Positions 16,729 through 24,531 of a DNA stretch of 51,285 nt are shown piece after piece. The translations under genes and the position numbers were made by a program. Origin of the DNA: a virus; IMG/VR virus record IMGVR_UViG_3300032047_000024, positions 1 to 51,285 of that record. One strand, 5' to 3'. A model generated the notes under the pieces. That model was not told the origin of the DNA. It saw only the letters and a list, made by a program, of their open reading frames with translations, and ran no database searches. The stretch's first letter is position 1, and every line of letters begins with the position of its first letter.

Positions 16729-18405
16729 ATGGCAAAATGGCAAAAAATCGTAGTTTCAGGGAGTTCAGCTCACTTAAATCACGTTACCGCATCAGGTAAT
16801 ATTAGTAGCTCACTTGCTGGAACGGGTTCGTTTGGGAGAGTACAAGCAACCACTATAACGGGTGATGGAAGTGGTATCACGAACCTTACGGCAGCAGCCA
16901 TTAGTTCATATACCAACTCGGGTAACAATAGAGTCGTAACTTCAGTAGACGGAAGTACGGTAAACTCAGAAGCAAATTTAGAATTTGATGGTACTAATTT
17001 ATTAATTAAATCAGCTGGTAAATTATATTTAAATGACGCTGGTGGTGAACATCTATCGAGTAATGGTGATATATTATCTATAGCAGGTGGAAACGAGATA
17101 GATTTAACAGCAACTGCCATTGATATGAATGGTACAGTAGATATAAGTGGTGATTTAACATTTGTTGATGGAGTTGGAACAACAATTAGTGGTTCTTATA
17201 TATCATCAAGTAACGATATAGAATCACAAGGAAGTTTAATTGGTGCAGCAATTAGTTCAAGTGGAAACATAACTGGTTCTGATGTATTTGCAAGTAGTGG
17301 AATCTACGGAACATTACAAACTGTAGCACAAACAAATATTACAAGTGTTGGAGCTCTTGATGGTGGAAGCATTACAAGTAACTTCGGAACAATTAATAAT
17401 GGTGGTTCGGCAATCACCACAACAGGATTAATTAGTGGTGGTTCATTAGATATAGATGATGTTGTAATCAATGCCACTACAATCGGACACACCGATGATA
17501 GTGATTTATTAACTTTAGCAGATGGTGTACTAACGGTAGCAGGTGAAACAAATACTACGACATTAATCGCAACATCCACGATTTCAAGTTCTTTTATATC
17601 AGCAAGTAATGATATAGAAGCAATAGGAAGTGTAACAGCCGCTGAGTTTCATGGTGGTGGAACTAATATAACATTTCCTGATGGAACTGCTGTAGTAGGA
17701 GATGAATTAGTATTTGTAGATGCAGATGGTGGAACTAAAAGAGAAACCGTAGCTGATTTTGTTACTTTACTCGCAGGTGATGGTATTCGAAATGCATCTA
17801 ATAAATTTGCATTTGATGCAAGTGATATAGCTGGAACTGGTTTAACTGATAATAGTGAAAATTTAGATGTATCATCAGCACAAACTGGTATTCAGACAAT
17901 ATACAACACATCATTAATTATTGGTAGAGCCAACAATGACACAACAATCGATTTTACTGCTGATGATAACATAGTATTCGACGCCGGATCAAGTGAAAGA
18001 TTAAAAGTTACCACATCTGGAATTGAAGTTACTGGTAACGCAGTAGTGAGTGGTGATTTAACCATAAACGGCACCACAACCACATTATCCACGACTAATT
18101 TAGCAGTTGGAGATTCTTTTATATTCTCAGCAACTGGTTCAGCTGGTACAAATGTTGATGGTGGATTAGTTGTACAAAGTGGTTCAGTAGCAGATAGTGG
18201 TTCAGCACTATATCACGATGTCGATGATGAAAGATGGGCAGTTGCACAAGGAGTAGCCGCTTCAGCAACGAGTGTTACACCATTACAGCATGTTGTTACG
18301 GTATCGGGTTCAGTCGCAACTAATCCAAATAGTACATCGGGTTCATACGGAGTCGGTGAAATGTGGATAACAGACGCAGAAGAAATTTGGATACGAACTT
18401 CATAA
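16729..18405 (+). CDS. Tail fibre-like protein
   Basis: 558 aa with a strong TAGGAG site. The N-terminus MAKWQKIVVSGSSAHLNHVTASG is shared with the fibre gene at 18762 (MPNWKKVVVSGSTAHLNQVTAS), indicating a common attachment module. The body is repeats of GDGSGITNL, ISGDLTFVDG and SGNITGS type. The C-terminal region has TTLSTTNLAVGDSFIF, followed by GGLVVQSG and YHDVDDERWAVA, a pattern familiar in marine phage fibres. It likely forms a trimeric beta-helical fibre. Confidence 0.8.
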   Translation: MAKWQKIVVSGSSAHLNHVTASGNISSSLAGTGSFGRVQATTITGDGSGITNLTAAAISSYTNSGNNRVVTSVDGSTVNSEANLEFDGTNLLIKSAGKLYLNDAGGEHLSSNGDILSIAGGNEIDLTATAIDMNGTVDISGDLTFVDGVGTTISGSYISSSNDIESQGSLIGAAISSSGNITGSDVFASSGIYGTLQTVAQTNITSVGALDGGSITSNFGTINNGGSAITTTGLISGGSLDIDDVVINATTIGHTDDSDLLTLADGVLTVAGETNTTTLIATSTISSSFISASNDIEAIGSVTAAEFHGGGTNITFPDGTAVVGDELVFVDADGGTKRETVADFVTLLAGDGIRNASNKFAFDASDIAGTGLTDNSENLDVSSAQTGIQTIYNTSLIIGRANNDTTIDFTADDNIVFDAGSSERLKVTTSGIEVTGNAVVSGDLTINGTTTTLSTTNLAVGDSFIFSATGSAGTNVDGGLVVQSGSVADSGSALYHDVDDERWAVAQGVAASATSVTPLQHVVTVSGSVATNPNSTSGSYGVGEMWITDAEEIWIRTS

Positions 18406-18426
18406 TAATAAATAATAGGTTATAAC

Positions 18427-18681
18427 ATGGGAATAAAAAGTAAAGGTGGTACTAAGGTAGTAGAAGAAGAAATATCCAAACTTGAAAAGGTTGATATAGA
18501 GTTTTTAATGAATTGTATTAAGAATGGTATGATTCCTGGAAAACATATTGATTTGGCAAGTGAGGTGGTAAAGAAATTAAAAACTCAATATGCTCTAATT
18601 GACAAAAAACCAACAGAAGTCAATAAAGTTCTTTCTAAGTACAAGGAAGAAAACGGAAGTGTTTGGGTAAAGAATAAGTAA
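18427..18681 (+). CDS. Small helical protein of unknown function between fibre genes
   Basis: 84 aa, acidic and basic residues mixed, helix-rich (VVEEEISKLEKVDIEFLMNC; LASEVVKKLKTQYALI). The ATG is preceded by AGGTTATAAC rather than a full Shine-Dalgarno; the same AGGTTAT element precedes several other genes. It could be a fibre assembly chaperone by position, but nothing diagnostic is seen. Confidence 0.65.
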   Translation: MGIKSKGGTKVVEEEISKLEKVDIEFLMNCIKNGMIPGKHIDLASEVVKKLKTQYALIDKKPTEVNKVLSKYKEENGSVWVKNK

Positions 18682-18686
18682 CTAAT

Positions 18687-18741
18687 GTTGGCCCATCTCT
18701 TGGCAGATGATGGGAAGTGGGCTTCGATAGAAGTAACCAAC
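18687..18741 (+). other. Structured RNA leader candidate (three-way junction)
   Basis: The gap between 18682 and 18761 is visibly richer in G+C than its surroundings. It folds as an outer stem GTTGG (18687-18691)/CCAAC (18737-18741). This encloses a hairpin CCCATC (18692-18697)/GATGGG (18709-18714) and a tetraloop hairpin CTTC-gata-GAAG (18722-18733). The ribosome site AGGAG lies just outside it. Could be an mRNA stabiliser, processing site or cis-regulator for the fibre gene at 18762. Confidence 0.45.
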
Positions 18742-18761
18742 CGCAATAGGAGATAAATTAA

Positions 18762-19493
18762 ATGCCAAATTGGAAAAAAGTCGTAGTATCGGGCAGCACC
18801 GCCCATCTCAACCAAGTAACAGCAAGTAATGGCATAAAACTACCAGATGATGCTAAAATTAATTTTGGTGATGCAAATGATTTACAAATTCATCACGATG
18901 GTAGTAATAGTTACATAAAAGATGCTGGAACAGGAAATATATTTTATAGGTCAGGAACACAGACATTTCAAAATGCAGCTGGTTCTAAGACTATGTTGGT
19001 TTTAAACGCAGCAAATTCAGTTGATTTAAATTATAACAATAGTACAAAATTTCAAACCACACCTACTGGTATATCCGTAACTGGTAATGTTATACCAACG
19101 GGTAATGTAAGTGGTTCAATATCTTCTCACCTTACTATGGCACAGATATCATCAAGTGGTGATATAGTAGCAGATGGTGATGTTGTAGCATATAATTCAT
19201 CAGATGAAAGACTTAAAGATAATATACAAAATATTAAAGGTTCATTGGATAAAATAGGTGAGATTAGAGGAGTTGAGTTTGATTGGAATGATAAATCACC
19301 TGGATGGGCACAAGAAAGAGGACACGATGTTGGAGTTGTTGCTCAAGAAGTTCAAAAAATATTACCTGAAATTGTAGTAGAGAGAAAAAATGGTTATTTA
19401 GGGGTAGATTATAAAAGAATCGTTCCATTATTGATAGAATCAATTAAAGAATTAAAACAAGAGGTAGAAATTCTCAAGAAAAAAGTGAATTAG
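18762..19493 (+). CDS. Tail fibre with C-terminal S74 intramolecular chaperone
   Basis: 243 aa with a TAGGAG site. The N-terminal ~25 residues match the attachment module of the fibre at 16729. Residues ~30-135 are short beta repeats (DLQIHHDGSNSYIKDAGTG). Residues ~145-243 are a Peptidase_S74 domain: SSDERLKDNI, GVEFDW, GVVAQEVQKILPEIV, YLGVDYKRIVPLLIESIKEL and a terminal coiled-coil. S74 domains trimerise fibres and then cut themselves off at the Ser of the SDER motif. It closes the fibre block and is the only S74 domain in the window. Confidence 0.88.
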   Translation: MPNWKKVVVSGSTAHLNQVTASNGIKLPDDAKINFGDANDLQIHHDGSNSYIKDAGTGNIFYRSGTQTFQNAAGSKTMLVLNAANSVDLNYNNSTKFQTTPTGISVTGNVIPTGNVSGSISSHLTMAQISSSGDIVADGDVVAYNSSDERLKDNIQNIKGSLDKIGEIRGVEFDWNDKSPGWAQERGHDVGVVAQEVQKILPEIVVERKNGYLGVDYKRIVPLLIESIKELKQEVEILKKKVN

Positions 19494-19563
19494 AGAATTC
19501 TACTTGATATATATATACATAATATAAGTTATAATATAAACAACAAAAATAGGAGATAAAGTT

Positions 19564-19905
19564 ATGGCTGTAACAGAAGAATCTAACTTGGCAAAAAAAG
19601 TAGAAAATCAAACATCTGAAGTAAAATTTACAGATGATGAATTGAAGGCACTACGAGATTTACAAGACGGATACCAAGAAAAACAGGCACAATTTGGTCA
19701 GTTGAGAGTACAAAAAATTCTACTTAATCAACAAGTAGAGGCACTTGAAAAAACTGAAGAACAATTTGAAAAAGATTATGTTTCTTTACAAGAAAAGGAA
19801 CAAGAAATTGTTAAGCAGTTAAATGAAAAGTACGGACCTGGATCATTAGATCCACAGACTGGTGTATTTACACCTACTTCAACTGCACCTTCAGAAACTG
19901 CTTAA
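19564..19905 (+). CDS. Small coiled-coil protein of unknown function
   Basis: 113 aa with a TAGGAG site. Residues ~20-90 form a long predicted coiled-coil rich in Q, K and E (heptads around LRDLQDGYQEKQAQFGQL and LNQQVEALEKTEEQF), then a Pro/Thr/Ser tail. It lies directly before the tail sheath gene. A weak TATATATATA stretch at 19507-19518 may carry a promoter. Similar short coiled-coil ORFs occur in marine myophages; no function is known to me. Confidence 0.7.
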   Translation: MAVTEESNLAKKVENQTSEVKFTDDELKALRDLQDGYQEKQAQFGQLRVQKILLNQQVEALEKTEEQFEKDYVSLQEKEQEIVKQLNEKYGPGSLDPQTGVFTPTSTAPSETA

Positions 19906-19944
19906 AATAATCTCCCCCAAACCAATCGTTTGGGAAAGTTATAA

Positions 19945-19955
19945 GATATTTATAT
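19945..19955 (+). promoter_or_regulatory. Candidate late promoter box for tail sheath
   Basis: gatatttatat in the 116-bp gap before the sheath gene. It is preceded by a hairpin CCCAAA (19916-19921)/TTTGGG (19929-19934) lacking a T-tract. It is followed by a small hairpin ATCCC-tacat-GGGAT (about 19967-19981). Confidence 0.5.
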
Positions 19956-20021
19956 TAAATATTTAAATCCCTACATGGGATTAAAAGTTATTTAAATCAT
20001 AACATTAATAGGAGAAAATAA

Positions 20022-22457
20022 ATGGCAGAACGAATCGTAAGTCCGGGTGTATTTACGAGAGAACGTGATTTATCATTTCTACCTGCTGGAATTGCAGCTA
20101 TTGGAGCGGCAATTGTAGGACCAACTGTAAAAGGTCCTGCTTTTGTACCAACAATAGTAAGTAATTTTAGTGAGTTTGAAGAAATGTTTGGATCTACGGA
20201 CAAAAATATATACACGCCGTACGCAGTAGAACAATACCTAAGAAGTGCAGGAACCGTAACAATAGTTCGTGTTCTTAATACAGGTGGATATTCTGCTGAT
20301 TTAGTACAAATTAACTTAACGGGTAGTGTGGGTGCAGCATCAGAAGTTGGTGTAACAACTCAAACTATGGCCGTTGTAGCACCATCAAGAGGTGGTTCAG
20401 ATGGAACTGTAAGATTAAACGAAGTTTCAGTAACACAACCTGCGGTTGGTACTGGAGCTTATTCTAAATTTACTTTGACCGCAAGTGGAAGTAACTTTGG
20501 AGCAAAGAGTGTTACGGCATTCTCAGCTACGGTTTCATTCAACACATCAAGTGCAGATTACATCGATGTAGCATTAAGTGGTGATCCACAAGTACAAAAA
20601 TCAGGAACATCAACCGTACCAATTTACTTGTATAAAAACTTCAAACATGCACAAAGTAATTTGACAAGTACATACACGACAGATTTAACAAATACAACTG
20701 CTTCGATTGTAAGTGCTTCATATAATGCAGTTGATTTTACATCAGCAGCTTATAACCACGCTTCAACACCTTTTATACAATCACAATTAGTTAATAAATC
20801 GAGATATAACTTATTTAAAGTTAATACTCGTTCACATGGTACAAATGTGAATAACAAATTCAAGATTGCTATACTAAGTGTTAAGAAGGCAGGTACAATA
20901 GCAGGTAGTGATTATGGTTCATTTTCATTACAAGTTAGACAGACTGGATTAGATGATAACAATTTGACTAAGGATAATGTCTTAGAACAATTTGATAATC
21001 TAAATTTAGATCCAACAAGTCCTAATTACTTTGCAAGAAGAATTGGTGATAGATATGTAACAATAGATGCTAATGGTAAACTCACTTACAATGGTGATTG
21101 GGATAATAGGTCAAGACATATTTACCTATCAGATTTTGGTGATATTGCCGAAAACTCTATACCAAAATCTCTTGTTCCTATGGGACACGCAGCAATAACT
21201 AATCCTACACCTGGAGGAACAGACATACCAGTATGGGCGTTCAATCAGAGTCAGTCTAATGCACAAGGTACTTTTGACCACAATATTTTATTTGGTCATG
21301 ATTTTGGTAACGCAGATGCAAATCAGTATTTGTCACCATTACCAAATAACGCAGGAGCTGGTAGTCATGTGACTATGAGTCTTGAAGATATTAATGGTAG
21401 TGCAGATGCAAGTGTAACAGGAACTACATTCTCAGATGGTACTGAAAAGATAACACTTATCTTATCTAACATCAAACAGAGAAAGTTTGTTGTTCCATTT
21501 CAAGGTGGATTTGACGGAGAGAATCCTGCTAATCCAAAGAAAACTGGAAGTGACATAGTAGCATCGAATACACAAGGGTTTGATATTTCAAGTGCAACAG
21601 CAGCTGGAGCAGTAGCTTATAAGAAAGCTATTAACGCAATCAGTAATCCTGATGAATTTGATATCAATATGTTAGTAACACCTGGTGTTATCCACGATTT
21701 ACATCCGAAGATTACAAATCACGCAATCTCTAAATGTGAAGAACGTGGTGATGCATTCTATATCTTGGATAGTAGCATATATGGTGGTTCTATATCATCA
21801 GTAACAGCAGCTATACAAGCACTCGATACTAATTACGCAGCAACATATTATCCTTGGGTAAAGATTGTTGATAGAAACACAGCCTTACCAGTATGGGTCC
21901 CACCATCAGTAGTATTACCTGGAGTAATCGCATTTACTGATAAAGTGGCACACGAATGGTTCGCACCAGCTGGTCTAAATCGTGGTGGTTTAACTACGGT
22001 ATTAGAAGCACAAACTCGTTTGACACACGATGAACGAGATGAGTTGTATGAAGCAAGGGTTAATCCAATCGCTTCATTCCCAGGTCAAGGTGTATGTGTT
22101 TGGGGACAAAAAACCTTACAAGGTCGTCCATCAGCACTCGATAGGGTTAATGTTCGTAGATTGTTGATTAGATTGAAGAAGTTTATCGCATCTTCTTCAA
22201 GATACTTAGTATTTGAACAGAACACATCAGCAACGAGAAATCGTTTCTTAAATATTGTGAATCCGTTCTTAGAATCAGTACAAGCAAATAGTGGTCTATC
22301 CGCATTTAAGGTAGTTATGGATGATACCAATAACACACCTGATGTGATTGATAGAAATCAACTTGTTGGTCAGATATTTATCCAACCTACAAGAACCGCT
22401 GAATTTATTGTATTGGACTTCGTAGTATTACCAACAGGAGCTACATTCCCAGCGTAA
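20022..22457 (+). CDS. gp18: Tail sheath protein (T4 gp18-like)
   Basis: 811 aa with a TAGGAG site. It begins with the sheath signature SPGVFTRERDLSF and GPTVKGPAFVPTIVSNFSEFEEMFG. The C-terminal domain carries the conserved contractile-sheath core: WVPPSVVLPGVIAFTDKV, APAGLNRGGL, LYEARVNPIASFPGQGVCVW, and LLIRLKKFI through the end. The sheath polymerises around the tail tube and contracts on infection. It is longer than T4 gp18 (659 aa), consistent with an enlarged variable domain in residues ~110-480. It uses CGT, GCT and AAC codons more than its neighbours do. A strong terminator follows. Confidence 0.95.
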   Translation: MAERIVSPGVFTRERDLSFLPAGIAAIGAAIVGPTVKGPAFVPTIVSNFSEFEEMFGSTDKNIYTPYAVEQYLRSAGTVTIVRVLNTGGYSADLVQINLTGSVGAASEVGVTTQTMAVVAPSRGGSDGTVRLNEVSVTQPAVGTGAYSKFTLTASGSNFGAKSVTAFSATVSFNTSSADYIDVALSGDPQVQKSGTSTVPIYLYKNFKHAQSNLTSTYTTDLTNTTASIVSASYNAVDFTSAAYNHASTPFIQSQLVNKSRYNLFKVNTRSHGTNVNNKFKIAILSVKKAGTIAGSDYGSFSLQVRQTGLDDNNLTKDNVLEQFDNLNLDPTSPNYFARRIGDRYVTIDANGKLTYNGDWDNRSRHIYLSDFGDIAENSIPKSLVPMGHAAITNPTPGGTDIPVWAFNQSQSNAQGTFDHNILFGHDFGNADANQYLSPLPNNAGAGSHVTMSLEDINGSADASVTGTTFSDGTEKITLILSNIKQRKFVVPFQGGFDGENPANPKKTGSDIVASNTQGFDISSATAAGAVAYKKAINAISNPDEFDINMLVTPGVIHDLHPKITNHAISKCEERGDAFYILDSSIYGGSISSVTAAIQALDTNYAATYYPWVKIVDRNTALPVWVPPSVVLPGVIAFTDKVAHEWFAPAGLNRGGLTTVLEAQTRLTHDERDELYEARVNPIASFPGQGVCVWGQKTLQGRPSALDRVNVRRLLIRLKKFIASSSRYLVFEQNTSATRNRFLNIVNPFLESVQANSGLSAFKVVMDDTNNTPDVIDRNQLVGQIFIQPTRTAEFIVLDFVVLPTGATFPA

Positions 22458-22486
22458 GTTTAATCAATAGATTAACTAAACAAAAT

Positions 22487-22512
22487 AACCCCTCTTTTTT
22501 GAGGGGTTTTTT
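22487..22512 (+). terminator. Rho-independent terminator after tail sheath
   Basis: AACCCCTC (22487-22494), six-T loop, GAGGGGTT (22501-22508) running into a T-tract to 22512. Perfect 8-bp stem 30 bp after the sheath stop codon. Confidence 0.92.
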
Positions 22513-22518
22513 GTTGCC

Positions 22519-22532
22519 GTGTATATTTATAT
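22519..22532 (+). promoter_or_regulatory. Candidate late promoter box directly after terminator
   Basis: gtgtatatttatat, preceded by TTTTTTGTTGCCGT, matching the post-terminator arrangement after the capsid gene (5015-5039). It is the first of two boxes ahead of the tail tube gene. Confidence 0.55.
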
Positions 22533-22596
22533 ATGAGGTTGAAATAAAACTTCAAAAAAACTATGAAAAATGATTATGTTGTTTTTTTAATAATTT

Positions 22597-22607
22597 GATA
22601 TTTATAG
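22597..22607 (+). promoter_or_regulatory. Second candidate late promoter box before tail tube
   Basis: gatatttatag followed by TTGAG, 31 bp before the tail tube ATG. Two boxes in 80 bp suggest tandem promoters. The rest of the 181-bp gap (22458-22638) holds only the terminator and a 10-codon non-gene frame. Confidence 0.55.
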
Positions 22608-22638
22608 TTGAGAAAAATATAATTTATGGAGAATAAAG

Positions 22639-23130
22639 ATGCCAGACTTATTAGATCCGAGTGAGATAATGTTCACACCGTTTGAACCAAAAACAAAAAA
22701 TCGGTACATTATGTACATCGAGGGTATACCAGCTTATCTTATAAAGACAGCTAACAGACCGACAATAGCCTTTGAAACAATCGAACTTGACCACATTAAT
22801 GTTAAGAGATACATTAAAGGTAAGGGAGCTTGGGAAGAATTAGAAATTAGTTTATACGATCCTGTTGTTCCATCAGCAGCACAAGCCGTTATGGAATGGG
22901 TTCGTTTATCACATGAGTCTGTTACTGGTAGAGATGGGTACTCAGATTTTTACAAAAAAGATATAACTTTTAATGTTTTAGGACCAGTAGGTGATAAAGT
23001 AGAGGAGTGGACACTAAAAGGTGCGTTTATTACTAACGCTACATTTGGTGATTTAGATTGGGCAAATACAACTGATCCAGTTGATATAACCCTAACACTC
23101 AGATACGATTACGCTATCCTACAATTCTAA
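22639..23130 (+). CDS. gp19: Tail tube protein (T4 gp19-like)
   Basis: 163 aa, the usual gp19 length. The sequence has the tube-protein pattern: FEPKTKNRYIMYIEGIPAYLIKTANRP, then INVKRYIKGKGAWEELEISLYDPVVPS, and a C-terminal DITLTLRYDYAILQF strand. Hexamer rings of this protein stack to make the inner tube under the sheath. A TTATGGAG site precedes the ATG. It follows the sheath gene, as in T4. Confidence 0.93.
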   Translation: MPDLLDPSEIMFTPFEPKTKNRYIMYIEGIPAYLIKTANRPTIAFETIELDHINVKRYIKGKGAWEELEISLYDPVVPSAAQAVMEWVRLSHESVTGRDGYSDFYKKDITFNVLGPVGDKVEEWTLKGAFITNATFGDLDWANTTDPVDITLTLRYDYAILQF

Positions 23131-23156
23131 ATTAATAATAATACAAGGAGTTTATT

Positions 23157-23351
23157 ATGGAAGTCATTGCAGATAAAGCATGGTGGAAATCAAAGACCAT
23201 ATGGACATCAGTAGTAGCTGGTGTTGTTGGTGTTCTTCAAGCAGCAGGGGTTGTAGATCAAGTACCTGAATTAGCTTGGACACTATTAGCATCTTTCGGT
23301 CTTTATTCCGTCAGAGACGCTGTAGGGAAATCAAATCCCGAAGTAAAGTAA
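23157..23351 (+). CDS. Small membrane protein, holin-like
   Basis: 64 aa with an AAGGAG site. Short N-terminus, then a hydrophobic segment at ~15-33 (IWTSVVAGVVGVLQAAGVV), a short polar loop, a second hydrophobic segment at ~39-52, and a charged C-terminus. This two-helix small-protein layout fits class II or pinholin-type holins, and similar proteins in marine phages are sometimes annotated as holins. It lies between tail genes and is followed by its own hairpin, so it may be a separately expressed unit. No endolysin is visible nearby, so lysis function is only suggested. Confidence 0.65.
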   Translation: MEVIADKAWWKSKTIWTSVVAGVVGVLQAAGVVDQVPELAWTLLASFGLYSVRDAVGKSNPEVK

Positions 23352-23359
23352 ATAAATTA

Positions 23360-23385
23360 GCTGGGTATTTTAACCGATACCCAGC
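23360..23385 (+). terminator. Perfect hairpin after the holin-like gene
   Basis: GCTGGGTAT (23360-23368) pairs with ATACCCAGC (23377-23385), a perfect 9-bp stem 8 bp after the stop codon. The 3' tail is only moderately T-rich (cttatagttttat), so termination may be partial or the hairpin may protect the mRNA end. Confidence 0.7.
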
Positions 23386-23455
23386 CTTATAGTTTTATAA
23401 AATTGGTTATATTGTATAAAATACAATTAAATACATAATACAGAGGAGACAAAAA

Positions 23456-24235
23456 ATGGCAGAAGAAAAACGCCGGTTTCCAACAGAGGTAGTTGATTTA
23501 CCTTCTAAAGGCTTACTATATCCAAAAGATTCACCACTGGCAGGTGGAACTATTGAGTTAAAGTACATGACCGCAAAAGAAGAAGATATTTTAACCTCAC
23601 GAAATCTTATTCAAAAAGGAGTGGTTTTGGATAAGTTGTTGGAATCAGTTATTATAGATGATAACGTTTCACTTGATGATTTATTATTAGGTGATAAGAA
23701 TGCAATTATGATTGCAACAAGAGTACTTGGGTATGGTAAGGACTATTCAGTTCAACTTACAGATCCATCTACGGGTGATAAACAAAAAGAAACTTTTGAT
23801 TTAACCTTAATCAAGGATAAAGAAATCAATACCAAACTTTTCAAGGGTGGTAAAAATGAGTTTGATTTTGAATTACCTGCATCTAAAACAAAAATCACAT
23901 TTCGTCTTTTAACCCACAAGGAAGAAAAAGAAATAGAGGCCGAATTAAAGGCACTAAAGAAATTTCAGAAAGATTCTGGAATTACTTCAGAGATTACTAC
24001 AAGATTGAAAAAGGCAGTCTTGAGTGTCAATGGGGATAATTCTACTAAGAGGATAGTTGAATTTGTAGATAACGAATTGTTATCAAGAGATTCATTAGCA
24101 CTTAGAGAGCATCTTACCGAAATAACACCTGATGTTGATATGTCATTTACCTTCACGAGCGATACTACTGGTGAAGATACGACTATGGATATCCCATTAG
24201 ATGTTGAGTTTTTTTGGCCTGCGGGCAGAAGATAA
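23456..24235 (+). CDS. Baseplate / tail assembly protein (T4 gp26-like)
   Basis: 259 aa with an AGAGGAG site. The N-terminus FPTEVVDLPSKGLLYPKDSPLAGGTIELKYMTAKEEDILTS is characteristic of the T4_baseplate (gp26-type) family in marine T4-like phages. The rest is mixed, with a LTHKEEKEIEAELKALKKF helix at ~152-170. Its position two genes upstream of the tape measure, and an overlapping downstream frame, recall the G / G-T tail chaperone pair of other long-tailed phages. A TTTTTTT run lies 20 bp before its end. Whether it is a hub component or a tape-measure chaperone is not settled by sequence. Confidence 0.8.
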   Translation: MAEEKRRFPTEVVDLPSKGLLYPKDSPLAGGTIELKYMTAKEEDILTSRNLIQKGVVLDKLLESVIIDDNVSLDDLLLGDKNAIMIATRVLGYGKDYSVQLTDPSTGDKQKETFDLTLIKDKEINTKLFKGGKNEFDFELPASKTKITFRLLTHKEEKEIEAELKALKKFQKDSGITSEITTRLKKAVLSVNGDNSTKRIVEFVDNELLSRDSLALREHLTEITPDVDMSFTFTSDTTGEDTTMDIPLDVEFFWPAGRR

Positions 24236-24440
24236 GCCCGCGATACACGACCAAATCTTCTCACTCTGTTTTCACGGAAAGGGGGGATTTAATTTCACAG
24301 AAGTGTACAACATGCCAACCTATCTGCGCCGATTTTACATTCAAAAGGCATCTCAGTTTTACAAAGAAGAAAAAGCGGCATATGATAAACAAGGTAAAAA
24401 ATCTTCAGGTATTTCACGACCTGGTATCAGCAGAGGATAA
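24201..24440 (+). CDS. Small protein overlapping the gp26-like gene, possible frameshift product
   Basis: 79 aa if started at the ATG at 24201, with no clear Shine-Dalgarno. It overlaps the end of the gp26-like gene by 35 bp, in the +1 (equivalently -2) frame. The body (AIHDQIFSLCFHGKGGFNFTEVYNMPTYLRRFYI) looks like a genuine conserved domain seen in marine T4-like phages just before the tape measure. A run of seven T (24209-24215) in the overlap could permit ribosome slippage and make a gp26-like fusion, as in tail chaperones. Alternatively, simple translational reinitiation. The protein ends in a basic GISRPGISRG tail. Confidence 0.7.
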   Translation: MLSFFGLRAEDKPAIHDQIFSLCFHGKGGFNFTEVYNMPTYLRRFYIQKASQFYKEEKAAYDKQGKKSSGISRPGISRG

Positions 24441-24457
24441 CCTTTTTTTCTATATTT

Positions 24458-24468
24458 GATATTTATTA
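24458..24468 (+). promoter_or_regulatory. Candidate late promoter box before tape measure unit
   Basis: gatatttatta followed by ATGAG, in the 91-bp gap 24441-24531. The ATG at 24469 opens only a 12-codon frame and is not called as a gene. Confidence 0.5.
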
Positions 24469-24531
24469 ATGAGTTATAACATCCTGTTTTATAACAGAAA
24501 ATCATAATTAGTACTATTAAAGGAGAAGAAA

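Noticed and set aside
12269-19493. CRISPR-like or DNA-level tandem repeats in the fibre block
   Set aside because: The repetition is at protein level (GSLxVSG, GDGSxLTG) with irregular spacing and varied codons, not identical DNA repeats with spacers.
22563-22595. Short ATG frame in the gap before the tail tube gene
   Set aside because: Only about 10 codons, no ribosome site, and it overlaps the promoter-like box region.
24214-24459. Alternative frame over the small gene after gp26
   Set aside because: It starts at TTG, gives a Lys/Ser sequence with no domain look, and ends in hydrophobic read-through. The frame from 24201 has the conserved-looking domain.
813-24468. Reading the ATATTTAT boxes as T4-type TATAAATA promoters firing on the minus strand
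   Set aside because: There are no minus-strand genes, and the boxes stand at consistent positions ahead of + strand genes, so a + strand role is more likely.
24469-24507. 12-codon ATG frame after the box at 24458
   Set aside because: Too short, no family, and the adjacent real gene at 24532 has its own strong ribosome site.
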